Source: Hormiphora californensis
Taxonomy: Eukaryota; Ctenophora; Tentaculata; Cydippida; Pleurobrachiidae
Length of the DNA: 64,000 bases
NCBI GenBank assembly: GCA_020137815.1
Contig: CM035354.1
Location: 8,703,437 to 8,767,436 of the forward strand
Direction: 5' to 3'
Part shown: positions 35,627-46,232 of the stretch, piece after piece
Layout of the letters: each line of letters begins with the position of its first letter
Position numbering within the stretch: position 1 is the first letter of the stretch
Program-made: the position numbers and the translations under genes
Notes under the pieces: model-generated
Database searches by the model: none
What the model saw: only the letters and a program-made list of their open reading frames with translations
Told to the model about the DNA's origin: nothing

Positions 35627-36945
35627 GTATGTTGCAACGTGGAGACGTTTCCATCTAGTACGAAATTGCTAAATACATATAGACCCCGCTGGCTCAAATA
35701 GACGCACGGCGCGCTCAAACAATTTGCACTGGTCTATTGGGCCGTGCACTGCCGTGAGTTTGTGTCTCGATAGACGCACGCCCTCTGACAGATTTGTGTA
35801 AAGATCACAAAGAATCACTGGAAACACGATAAAATGACATGAATACACAAAAGGGAGTGTGTGTACAACCAACTACTTAGTAATGCACGGGTCCCGAAGG
35901 GAACCGTGCGTTACAGCCCTGTAAATCCCGAGCGTCAGCGAGGGGTTTACAGGTATATCTGCACGCAAGGGAGGGAGTTGTGTTCTATAGACCCCGCTGG
36001 CGGGCACCTAGAAGCAAAACATGCACAATTTACGTGGTGCTCAAACAGAGAGCTCACACAAAACGGGTCAAACAGTTGGAAATGGAGCTACAGAGTGTCT
36101 CTCTACATTCCTACACACTCGTAGCAATCGTTTTAACATATCAAAAGGGTGGAATGCTGAGAGAGATAACCGTTAATTGTGGGTCAAGAGGAACAGTTGC
36201 CAACAGACTGGCGGGCGCCAAATCTAGACAGAGAGCGTGTACTGTACCCTAACACATAGGAGAGTTTAGATCAGTGTCGGGTTATGACTAGGCGTGATGA
36301 ACACGGACATTATGTGTTAGGGTTAGGGAACGGTCACAGGACCGTCTCCCTTGAGTTATATTAGTGGTAGCATTTATTATTGGATTACGATAGTTTCTAT
36401 TCTACTTTAGTCTTTGTATATAGTTTGTCGTATTCGTACCACATTTTACCCTAAAATGGTTCATATCGGTCATGGTCGGTCACGGTAGTCACAACTTCGA
36501 TAACATACGCGGGCAGATATTTTCGAGGCAATTAATTTTCGCGATTCGATCAAAATTTACTATTTTCGCGATTTTAATTTTCGCTAATCCCACTGCTACC
36601 CCCATTTCACGGTCCTAGTTTATTGTCTAATTACGCCAAGAGTGCAGTCATCATTGCCATGAGACACTAGACCTGCTTGGCGTAGACCAATGAAATGTGA
36701 GCAATTACAATTTCTGATCTGATGAACCGATTGTCGTTGACTTAGTACTAAAAGTAAAAAATGTGTCATCCTGAAATAACTTGCACGAGCTATTTCTGTA
36801 AAAATCGTCCAAAATATTTTCGCGGAATTAATTTTCGCGGATTTTCCAGCCAAAAATAAAGAGCGAAAATAAAAATCTCACGAAAATTTCTAGTTTTACA
36901 GTATACAGCTCAATAGATGCACTGCTCTGCAGTAGTTTTTAACTA

Positions 36946-37117
36946 CAGTCAGACCCCAATTTACCGGGCCCCGATTTACCGGAACCCCGATTTACCGGGA
37001 GGATAATCTTCCCCCGATATAGGAAATTGACGGTATTTTGCCCCGACATACCGGGCACCCCGATTTACCGGGCAAAACCCTTTCCCCCGATCATCCCGGT
37101 AAATCGGGGTCCGACTG
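36946..37117. mobile_element. TA-flanked CAGTC(A/G)GACCCC mini-element (172 bp)
   Basis: CAGTCAGACCCCAATTTACC and inverse with internal CCCCGATTTACCGG repeats; TA at 36944-36945 and 37118-37119. Confidence 0.85.
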
Positions 37118-37124
37118 TAAGTAT

Positions 37125-37420
37125 TTCTCAGTTCTCTTTGTGTGTTTTGATTAGTGTTCTCTCTCTCTTGTTGGTGTGTAATACTTGAAATAAACAACTA
37201 AAGCAGGGTATATAACCCATAAACTCTGACCACTGGCACGTTATAGGTTTAAACCCCTCCGCCTCTCCCTCGGCTCCGCCTCGGGATCGTCGTCGTGATT
37301 TAAACCAGTTTATCCGCCAGCGGCGGATAAACTCCAGCTAACTTCTCCCAGCGGCGCGCTGGGAGAAAGTTATCTGAAATAACGCGCCAGTGGCCAGAGT
37401 TTATGCCTCATATAGTTTTC
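37125..37420. repeat. Dispersed direct repeat with GC-rich hairpin element, copy 1
   Basis: TTCTCAGTTCTCTTTGTGTG...GCAGGGTATATAAC, then TAAACTCTG(A/C)CCAC, hairpins TTTATCCGCCAGCGGCGGAT and TTCTCCCAGCGGCGCGCTGG, ending AGAGTTTATGCCTCATATA. Copy 2 lies 970 bp downstream. Confidence 0.8.
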
Positions 37421-37453
37421 TGGATGAGTATCGATAACGAAATCCACTTGCAG

Positions 37454-37599
37454 AGTGGTTAAGATCCAAGACATTTTCGATAACCTACAGAACGCAACTG
37501 TGGCTAATGGGGATTCATTGGTTTATTGGTGTGAAGGAAGAGACAGTGATGGAGTTGAAACGTCCTCTCAGACAAAATCAACTGTTACCGCTATACATG
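37454..37599 (+). CDS. RPTP exon 15: Ig-like domain part
   Basis: Encodes about 49 residues: NATVANGDSLVYWCEGRD, then a Ser/Thr-rich tail. Acceptor CTTGCAG|A (phase 2) fits exon 14; donor G|GTAAGT is phase 1. The 1.8-kb intron before it holds a TA-flanked pogo-like element and a GC-rich hairpin element. Confidence 0.85.
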
Positions 37600-38094
37600 G
37601 TAAGTATGGCTTTAGGACTGTAACTCACCTGGACAGTAACTCGAAAGTGAGTTAACTCACCTCTCTTGGGAACTCGAGAATTCGGCCGCATACGAGAGTT
37701 CACTAGGTTATATACCCTGCTAACTTAAATAATGCGCCAGTGGCGAGAAGTCCCACTAGCGCGCTCTCGATAACCAGCCAGTCCAGCGGCAGATTATTTC
37801 CCACTGGCAGGTTATTTATTTTTAACTCCTATGTTACATTCAAAGTGTGTGTAAATGATCAGTTCTTACTGAAATACAGAGGGAACACTGTTTGGAAGAG
37901 CTTTACACACTAAATTGGAGAGAAAGAAACAACACATTCCGTCAATTACTCTATCTTTATTTTCCCTTTTGTTTCACTATCTCAATTCCTCTGTGTTATG
38001 TCTGGCATGCCCCATATCTTGTTATTTCTTTCTCTCTCTCCTTAGTAACTGTTACCAAACAATGTACACTCAATTGAGAGATGTTTTTGACTGT

Positions 38095-38387
38095 TTCTCA
38101 GTTCTCTTTGTGTGTTTTGATTAGTGTTCTCTCTCTTGTTAGTGTGTAATACTTGTAACAAACAACTAAAGCAGGGTATATAACCTATAAACTCTTGCCA
38201 CAGACGCGTTATAGGTTTAAACCCCTCCGCCTCTCCCTCGGCTACGCCTCGGGATCGTCGTCGTGATTTAAACCAGTTTATCCGCCAGTGGCGGATAAAC
38301 TACAGCTACCTTCTCCCAGCGGCGCGCTGGGAGAAAGGTATCTGATATAACGCGCCACTGGCAAGAGTTTATGCCTCATATATTCGT
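38095..38387. repeat. Dispersed direct repeat with GC-rich hairpin element, copy 2
   Basis: Same segment as 37125-37420 with a few substitutions, same orientation. The flanking 37620-38600 region also pairs across AACTCGAAAGTGAGTTA. Confidence 0.8.
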
Positions 38388-38399
38388 CTTAGTAGTGTT

Positions 38400-39083
38400 A
38401 GGGTTGTCGTTTGGGTTCGATGTTAGGGTTGTATTAGGGTTGGGTTTTACGGTAAAATCCAGGTGAGTTTGAAATTCGACATTTTGTCCTAGCTATCGAC
38501 ATTTTGTCCTAGCAAAAAATCGAAAAAAGTGCGGACAGAAAGTCACCACAAAATAAGAACTCGACGCCAATTTTCGGACAATAACTCACTTTCGAGTTAC
38601 TGTCCAAAATTCAAATTATGAAGCTTTGGTTCAGTGGAAACTGTTTTTCTTGTTTAGTTTCAATCTTGCAGTGACTAAGTTGTTTTTTTCTTGCCCACAA
38701 CGTTTTGTGGCTGAGAACTGGCCAAGAAAGTGTCTAAAAGCAAGGTTTTTTCCTATCTGACCAAAATTGCAAAAAAATGAAGTTGGAAAAGGTTTTACGC
38801 GAATATGATAGTAATAAAACACAAAATTTAGGCAGAAAGGATAATTAGCCTGGTCAGGAGCCGTTTGAAAATTTGGTACCTCGGAAAGGACACAAAGAAT
38901 TTCACACCTCTTTTGAATGAATTCTTGCGTGTGATAAACTACACGTGATATGAGATATATCACCTCGGATGCAGCACCTCGGATATCAGCCCGCTACTGC
39001 GCGGGTGATATTGGTCTAAAAAACGCAGCGGGCGTTATAAACTCGGGTTTATTGATTATATTTAACCGCTCTTATTGTTACAG
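38400..39083. other. Intron 15, distal part
   Basis: TTAGGGTT-like words near 38398 and AT-rich sequence; the reverse-strand open frame at 38631-38963 has no domain signature. Nothing else supportable. Confidence 0.5.
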
Positions 39084-39338
39084 TCGGTGAGATCACGAAA
39101 GACTTAGCGACATCGTGGTGGTTCGGAAGCACAGTTACCGTGACTTGTTCTACGCCTGGTGAAATTACCACTGTCATGTACAACTCACGTTACTTGACTG
39201 GGGATCAGATTGCCGGTATTGACGCGGGCACAGTAGTGGTGGAGGTGGTTCTTGACCCTTCATACACTCACGAGCTGGTTTGTGGAACCGAAGTAGGGGG
39301 ACAGAAGCACGAGATTGTCTTGAAGGAAAACATTAGTG
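39084..39338 (+). CDS. RPTP exon 16: one complete Ig-like domain
   Basis: A phase 1-1, 85-codon exon, the same length as exon 9. GSTVTVTCSTPG gives the first cysteine and THELVCGTEVGG the second, with a variable middle. Acceptor TTACAG|TC, donor G|GTGAGT. Confidence 0.9.
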
Positions 39339-39498
39339 GTGAGTGTTCTCTTATTCCGTCTCGCTGTTTGGACCTCTGTATCTAGGTTTATGTACCAATA
39401 AATATTTAATTTGGTTTGGAAGGCCAAGGATATACCTTGAAAAACTCTTTGGCCTTCAAACCATATGATCAGATGGTATTCAATAAAACTCTTGGCAG

Positions 39499-42239
39499 GT
39501 GTTATTTCTGGTTTGTACGATGACCGCTGGTGTAAGCAGGGATCAACAGCGATCTTCACCTGTGAAGTTGATGCTCTCTCCGGCTCTGACACCATCACCT
39601 ACGTGATAGACGGAGTAAATGAAACCGTGACAGATTCACTGACCCAGGAGATAAACACTACAGAATTGGGGAGGTTTGAGTATAGCTGTTGGAACAACGA
39701 TCAAATTATGGGCGAGACCATCACCATTACAGTAGGCAGCTCGGCCCTAGAGATGTTGAGTACCGAACAGGTTACTACTGGGGGTTCTGTCTCACTTCAG
39801 TGCACTGCACCTCTTGGCACAACTGTTACCTTCAAGAAAGTGGGAGAGTTGAACCTCGATCTATCTTCATTCACTAGCTCTGTCAGTGACGAGACCCTTG
39901 TTACATCCACATTCCTCTTACCCAGCCTGGTATCGTCCTATTCAGGATTTTATTACTGTGATTCGGATAACGGACGGACCTCTGCTGTGCAGATATTACA
40001 GTTGAATCCCATTACAGAGGTACAGGATGTGGCTGTGGGAGATACTGTTACATTAGTTATAGAAGGTATAGCTCCCCCTGGTATTGGACTATCTGCGGGT
40101 GACGGAACCGACACATCAGCTAATATAGACCGTTACGAGACAAGCGATGGAAACACTATGTACGTGGGGACTGTAAGCAGTGCAGGGCAGTATAATTGGA
40201 TGACTTTAGAGGGCGGTGTAGTGGGGGAAGTTGGAATTGCTTACGGCCTGACTGTCAATGCCACAGCTCCAAGATACTACACTGCTGGGCAGGAGGTCCA
40301 GGTGAATTGCGATATGAAGGGGATCCAGGCAACAGTGGCAGTGAGTGTAAACGAGGGGTATTTAGCTGTGTTAGAATATCCTGATGGGATATTGGATAAG
40401 GTGGCAGCGGGGGAGACTATTTCCTACTCTTCATCCCTCAAATTGCCTGTTGGTGAACAGTCAGTAGACGTCACATGCTCGGCAACGGGATCCGGTCTAG
40501 CCGTACAAGACACAGTTGTGGTTGGGTTCATTGGGTTCCTTGAGTCTATCGATGATCAAACCATGACTGTAGGTGACACAATGCAGTTAACGGCAACAGT
40601 GTGTGGACCAGACGATGAAACTTTCAGTGTTTCTTTACAAATTATTGATGGGGATGATGAAGGCGATCAGTTTGCCTTTGGAGAGGGAACTGGGTGTCTA
40701 AATATTTCTAGCACTTTCTCGATAACTAAATCACGCTCTAGTTTACTACAGCTGTCTCTTGATACCTCTCAAGGTGACGCAACCAGTAACACATTCTCTC
40801 TGACCGTTTATGACGACTTGACTGATTCAACTGAGAAGTCGATCAACTATCCGGGAATCAGGACAGAGACTGTCAAAATTGCTTGCAGGATCGTATATGC
40901 ATCGCCTCTCGCCCTAGGATGGGCCATAACACAAGATGGCTCTACAACCTATCTCTCCGCAGACTCACCATATGTTCAAAACATTTTCACCGACTTAACA
41001 AGTGTGACAGAGTCTGTTGTCGAGTTTACCATCACAAACCATGTGGAGAACGACACATTCTCAGCTGGGTGCTACATCAACTACAACTCCAGCAGTAGGG
41101 GTATCTATCATTACACGTTCACGGTACAGAACTACGGACTGGAGCTGAGTGACGAGAGTGCAGCATGGATGAGCAGTTCAAGTCACTCTCTTTCCGAAGT
41201 GGGCCCATATACCAACTCAACTGTATTTTATCCTGATGGGACCCCCCTTACAGACCTCTCCTCTGCGTTCCTCTCAAGTGACATCACCACCCTAACATCC
41301 CTAGTGGAATGGGAGGCGGGTGCAATCACCTCCTATTACCAAATATCTACCGATATAAAGTTGGCGGGAGTTGAAGTATTAGCCCAAAATACAGATACCT
41401 TGATTCCTGGGGCAAATGTACAACTGACGTGTTACGCGTCTACAACAGATAAACTTATTGTTAACACAGTCTATTGGACGGCAATGTTTGAAAATGGAAC
41501 GGAGACGATATATGTCGATACGGCCCCTAACACTACAAACTATTACACAGTCTCTCTTCCTAACACTACAGGAGAGTCTGTGGAAGTAGAGTGCACAGTT
41601 CAGTATGGATACACCGACAATACTGTTAGTAATCACACCTCCTCTTTCCAACTAACCACCCAACAAGGCTGCCACATCTCCCCAGTCCTACAAGATGGCT
41701 CCATCTCAGCCACCTCTCTCATTCTATACCCCGCTGAAAAGGTGACTGTTACCTGCAACAACGGATACCAACTCAACGGCGCCTCTCAGTACACATGTGA
41801 TGGGAGTACAGGTCTTATTTGGGACTCTACACCCTCGTGTGTCTCCCTGATATCTTCTCTTTGTCCCGCTGTTGCTCCAGAGAACCACCGCATCAGCTAC
41901 TCTAACGATGAACTGAGTTTGAATTGTGCAGGTGAAGATTATGCACGCTTCCGGGACTCCCAACCAGTCGAGTGTAGTCCCAACCAGGGATGGGTAATCA
42001 ACAGAGACCAATCAATTTCAGTGAAGAACCTGAAGGTGTGTGGAGAAATGGTGGCACCCATTTCCAAGGAGGTTGGAGCGGTTGTTACCTACAACAGTGG
42101 TACTCAATACTGCGTTTCTACTAACGAAGAAAACAATGCATATGCTGCATTCCTTAATGAAACTTTACTTGATCAAAACACTAAGCTGGAGCTGGAACTT
42201 GATGGATGTACCTCAACTGCGACTGGATATATTTTGCAG
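39499..42239 (+). CDS. RPTP exon 17: very large fused exon, multiple Ig-like units, sushi module and start of unassigned module
   Basis: A 2,741-nt exon of about 914 residues without an intron. It contains roughly seven to eight Ig-like units of variable quality (e.g. GSTAIFTCEV..FEYSCWN; GSVSLQCTAP..SGFYYCDS; QEVQVNCDM..VDVTCSAT; NVQLTCYAS..VEVECTVQ), two of which lack canonical cysteines. A sushi module follows (GCHISPVLQDG to STPSCVSL, with VTVTCNNGYQL and YTCDGSTGLIWD). The end (LCPAVAPENHR onward) starts an unassigned cysteine-containing module that continues in exon 18. Many N-x-S/T sequons suggest heavy glycosylation. Acceptor CTTGGCAG|GT (phase 1), donor TTGCAG|GTATGT (phase 0). Confidence 0.94.
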
Positions 42240-42352
42240 GTATGTCACACTGAGACAACAAACCAGTGCTGGTAGGTCAAGTCATCATATTTATTGATCC
42301 AGTTCCCATCGAATTATTTTAGTATCTGTTGTTAAAAAAAAAATCCCCACAG

Positions 42353-42548
42353 GTTAACATTCGTGTGCTATATCCCTATTTGGATGAACTGGATGTGATC
42401 GATCTCACCTCACTTACAAGTACGATAAGTGCTAGTGACGGTAACACCCTCAATAGAAGAAAGAGGTCCACCTGGAACTTTGTTACTGTTACCTATACCT
42501 ACACGTTAAACTGCCCCAGTGGTGCCCCTGCCTACGATGATCAATGTG
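42353..42548 (+). CDS. RPTP exon 18: juxta-cysteine-rich module with RRKR furin-type site
   Basis: Encodes 65 residues. VNIRVLYPYLDELDVIDL resembles one strand plus helix of a SEA-like fold begun in exon 17. NRRKRSTW (RRKR codons at 42455-42466) is a consensus proprotein-convertase site, as in LAR-family RPTPs, which are cut into two chains that stay non-covalently linked. It ends LNCPSGAPAYDDQC. Acceptor CCCACAG|GTT (phase 0), donor G|GTAAGT (phase 1). Confidence 0.9.
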
Positions 42549-43025
42549 GTAAGTACATCACCCAGAATACCGTCATACTCATTGTACCACTTCGGTGTAT
42601 CTATGAGCCTTAACGGTGCCTGTATTCTGCTGTGGATTAAGTTATGCAGATACAATCTCTCCTTAAAGTAAGAGTGGTGCACCGTGTTTTCTCACAAAAC
42701 TTAGTGGATGAACTAGGAGTACCATCAGGACCATTGCTACGGTATCGAAAATTTCTAATTCTGTCTCGTTCATTAGTTAAGACGTAATATGTTCGTTGTT
42801 TAAACTTTTATGTAATTACTCTATACAGCAAAATCTGTGCGTTGTGGATTGAAATGGATACTTTCATCGTGTTTAGCGTCAAAAAATAGCCGGGGTACCC
42901 AATTATGGTGTCTCTACCTTGTCTGTGACGCGAGATATCGACAATTATCAAAAACGACAAAAAACGGGAGAAAGAGAGTTTGTTATTTTTGGTTTCAAAC
43001 TTTTCAACACTACTTTAAACAAATT

Positions 43026-43215
43026 GGCAGGTCGGAAGAATCTCGACACACTATTGCAGTACCGTAATAACTCGCTATTACAGTACTGTAATAGCGAGGC
43101 CCTCTAATAGCGAGGCCCTGTAATAACTTGCTATTACAGTACTGTAATAGCGAGGCCCTGTAATAACTCGCTATTACAGTACTGTAATAGCGTGTCGAGA
43201 TTCTTCCGACCTGCC
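43026..43215. repeat. Foldback of tandem 40-bp palindromes beside the RT pseudogene
   Basis: GGCAGGTCGGAAGAATCTCG mirrored at the right; centre is repeated CTCGCTATTACAGTACTGTA and GCGAGGCCCTGTAATA. Its right end abuts the first RT codon recognised. Confidence 0.75.
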
Positions 43216-43328
43216 GCTAAACTATTATCTGGATCGGGAGGACCATCTGGGGCTGACTCCGATCTATGGAAGCATATGCTGCTATCCAAGAAACTCAGTC
43301 CTGCTTCCGAGCTAGCGCAGGCTATTCC

Positions 43329-43983
43329 TTGGTGACATTGACACCTAGTGCGTGCGAGATCGAGCTCGCACATAGGTGTCCGCTCCGCCCCCTAAAAAAG
43401 GGTCGTGTCTTTCAAGCCAAATTGCACGTGATCTACTGGACCGATTTGCATCCGGTTTGTCGCAAAAGACTACAAATTGGTCCTAGTTTACTGGAAAATA
43501 CCCGAGAAGTTTGTTTGTCAACAGGAAGTGGGTCAAAATTGACACTAAAGTCAAATCTATAATCTGGCTTCCGAGCCTTTTTGCACCACTCCCAGACGGT
43601 GTAGAATGAATCTGAGGGTATCAGAAGATAGGTTGAACTCTTGTGAGTACTGGAAAATACCCGGCATTAATAGCTGATGCTAATTGCATCAACATATCTC
43701 CCAATATCTTCTAAATCGCATGGGAGTGGTGCAAAAAGGCTCGGAAGCCAGATTATAGGTTTGACTTCAGTGTCAATTGTGACCCACTTCCTGTTGACAG
43801 ACAAACTTCTCGGGTATTTTCCAGGATATTAGGATCATTTGTAGTCTTTTGCGACAAACCGGATGCAAATCGGTCCAGTGGATCGCGTGCAACATCCCTT
43901 GAAAGAAACGTCCCTTTTTTGAGGCGGAGCAGACACCTGTGTATGAGCTCAATCTTGGTCGCGTACGGTGTCTATGTCACCAA
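43329..43983. mobile_element. 655-bp foldback inserted in the RT, 9-bp target duplication
   Basis: Ends TTGGTGACATTGACACC and GGTGTCTATGTCACCAA, flanked by GGCTATTCC at 43320-43328 and 43984-43992. Arms pair over about 250 bp (GATTTGCATCCGGTTTGTCG). Nine-bp duplication is typical of Mutator-like elements. Removing insert plus one duplicate restores frame (664 nt shift accounted for). Confidence 0.85.
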
Positions 43984-44496
43984 GGCTATTCCCACCTTTG
44001 CCTTCAAACTAGCAACAGAACCTACAGATCCAAAACTTTTATCAGCCTATGTTGCATCTCGCTTGGTTCCCCTGAGCAAACGGCCAACAGGTATCAGACC
44101 CATTGGAATAGGGGAAGTTCTGAGGACACTGGCTGGCAAAGTCATTACCCAAGCTCTCAAACCAGACCTGATAGAGTGTACTGCACCCGTCCAGCTGTGT
44201 GCAGGGTTGGAAGGCGGCGTTGAAGCTGCTGTTCACGCTGCTAGAGACTTGTTTGATCTTGAGAGTACTGAGTGTTTATTGTTAATTGATGCGAGTAATG
44301 CTTTTAATTCCCTAAATCGGATCGCTGCTTTGAACAACGTTAAATACACTTGCCCTGAATTTAAGATTTATTTACAAAATACATATGGACTAACTGCGAA
44401 CCTATTTTTATGCGATGGCGAGAACAATAAAGTTTTGAATTCGTCTGAAGGGACAACCCAGGGAGATACTGCTGCCATGCATATGTACGCTTGCTG

Positions 44497-44570
44497 TTGT
44501 CAGACACTGACTGTACAGTGTACAGTGTACATCGCGCAACCTACGTGCGAAGAGGTCTTATATGAGACAA
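44497..44570. mobile_element. 74-bp micro-insertion in the RT, 8-bp target duplication
   Basis: TTGTC...GACAA termini, flanked by GCTTGCTG at 44489-44496 and 44571-44578. Internal TGTACAGTGTACAGTGTACA. It shifts the frame by 82 nt between RT motifs B and C. Eight-bp duplication fits hAT-type insertion, though the terminus is short. Confidence 0.82.
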
Positions 44571-45865
44571 GCTTGCTGCCTAATGCCGCTTATACGGTCT
44601 GTTGAGGATAAGGATTCTAAATTGACTCAGATCTTTTACGCAGACGACGGCCTTGGTGGGGGCACTCTCAGCTCTGTAAAAACCTGGTGGGATAAAGTAA
44701 AACGTGATGGACCTGGTTATGGCTATCTCCCAAATCCAGGGAAATCCTCGCTGATTGTGAAACCAGAGTTTGAAGAAGCTGCTCGATCCATGTTCCCTGA
44801 TGTAAACATCACTTCTCAGGGCCAGCGCTACCTAGGTTCATACATTGGTACGGAGGAAGGCCAGACCGAGTTTGTGAGAAATGAAATCGTGAAATGGGAG
44901 AGCGAAATTGATCAGATTTGTGATATTGCCCTGAACGAACCTCAGCTTGCATACACTGCATACAACGTCGGACTATCAAAACGTTGGAGCTATCTCATGA
45001 GAACTACTTCTGGGATTTCGGACCAACTAGGCATTATTGAGGAGAAAATTCATCAGAAGCTCCTCCCGGCAATAACCGGTCAGCCTGTTGTAAATGAAAC
45101 TTTGAGATTGGTTGCATCCCTCCCTGTACGGTTCGGAGGTCTAGGAGTGGATAACCCCCAAATAACATCAGACTCAGACTACAGCTTCTCGAAGTTTATC
45201 ACTGAGGAGCTCTCAGTTGCAGTCCTAGCTCAACAGGAAACATTTAAAATCAACCAAAAGGAACGAGCAGAGAAGAAAACCCTCATCCACCGAACCAAGA
45301 ACGATATTCATCAGAAGAAAATCGATGAGATCAAAAACATGATGACTACAGCTGAAATCAGAAACCTGGACCTACTCACGCAAAAGGGGGCCTCATCCTG
45401 GTTAACATGTCTCCCTCTCCAATCTTTGAACTTCACCCTCAACAGGCAGGAGTGGCATGACGCCATGTCAGCCCGTTATAATCTGCCTCTTGTTGGACAG
45501 GCCTTACCTCAGAAGTGTGCATGTGGGGAAGACAACACTATCGATCCCCTCATATCCTGTAAACTCGGAGGTTCTGTTTGTTTCCGACACAACAACGTGA
45601 GAGATCTCATTGGTCACGAACTGAATCAAGTTTGCATTGGCACTAAGATCGAACCCAATCTGCTAAATGTTCGGGGGTGAATCTACCGGCTGGAACTATT
45701 AACAGCCGATGGCGCCAGACTAGACATCAGTTATAGTCGCGGCTTTTGGTCTGGAATGGACAATATCTATTTCGACGTAAGGATCTTCAATCCAAGGATA
45801 TCGTCCAACTCAAACCAGACCATCGCCAAGACATTAAATAAATACCCGATTGACTCTTACTAATA

Positions 45866-46043
45866 CAGTCGGACCCCGATTTAACGGCACCCTCGGGGAA
45901 AGGGTTTTGTCCGTTAAATCGGGGTGTCCGCTAAATCGGGGTCAAATGACAAATACTGTTGATTTTCTATATCGGGGGAAGATTATGCTGCAGTTTAATC
46001 GGGGTGCCGCTAAATCAGGGGCCGTTAAATCGGGGTCCGACTG
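45866..46043. mobile_element. TA-flanked CAGTCGGACCCCG mini-element (178 bp)
   Basis: Ends CAGTCGGACCCCGATTTAAC and inverse, TA at 45864-45865 and 46044-46045, two bases after the RT stop. Third clear copy of the pogo-like family. Confidence 0.87.
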
Positions 46044-46232
46044 TAGTTTAGCAGCCTATGGCGCGAGTGCTTACGTCTTAAAAAAACTCATTTAAAATTA
46101 TTTAAAAAAAAGTAGCTATAAGGCTAAAACACACTCTTATACTGGTTGTAAGCTAAATTTATTTAACTCATTAATAACAACAATTATATTTAATATTTAC
46201 CCTTGATTCCCAGTTCCCCACCTCCCTCCCCC

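Larger units (their letters stand above)
35627..37453. other. Intron 14: AT-rich sequence and two elements
   Basis: Holds TAGACCCCGCTGGC and GATAGACGCAC repeats, ATTTTCGCG-type repeats at 36520-36900, a pogo-like element and a GC-rich hairpin element. No exon seen. Confidence 0.55.
43216..45863 (+). pseudogene. Retrotransposon reverse transcriptase with endonuclease-like tail, disrupted
   Basis: Retroelement pol remnant. In order: GSGGPSGADSDLW N-terminal piece (43216-43328), a 655-bp insertion, RPTGIRPIGIGEVLRTLAGK (fingers), LLIDASNAFNSLNR (motif A), EGTTQGD (motif B), a 74-bp insertion, IFYADDGLGGG (catalytic YADD, 44630s), then thumb and a Cys/His segment CACGEDN...CFRHNNVRD. After an in-frame TGA (45678-45680) the same frame continues with DGARLDISYSRGFW and YFDVRIFNP, resembling the PD-(D/E)XK-type tail of R2-like and related elements; that class is inference. 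It ends TAA at 45861-45863. Two insertions plus a stop make it non-functional. Confidence 0.88.
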
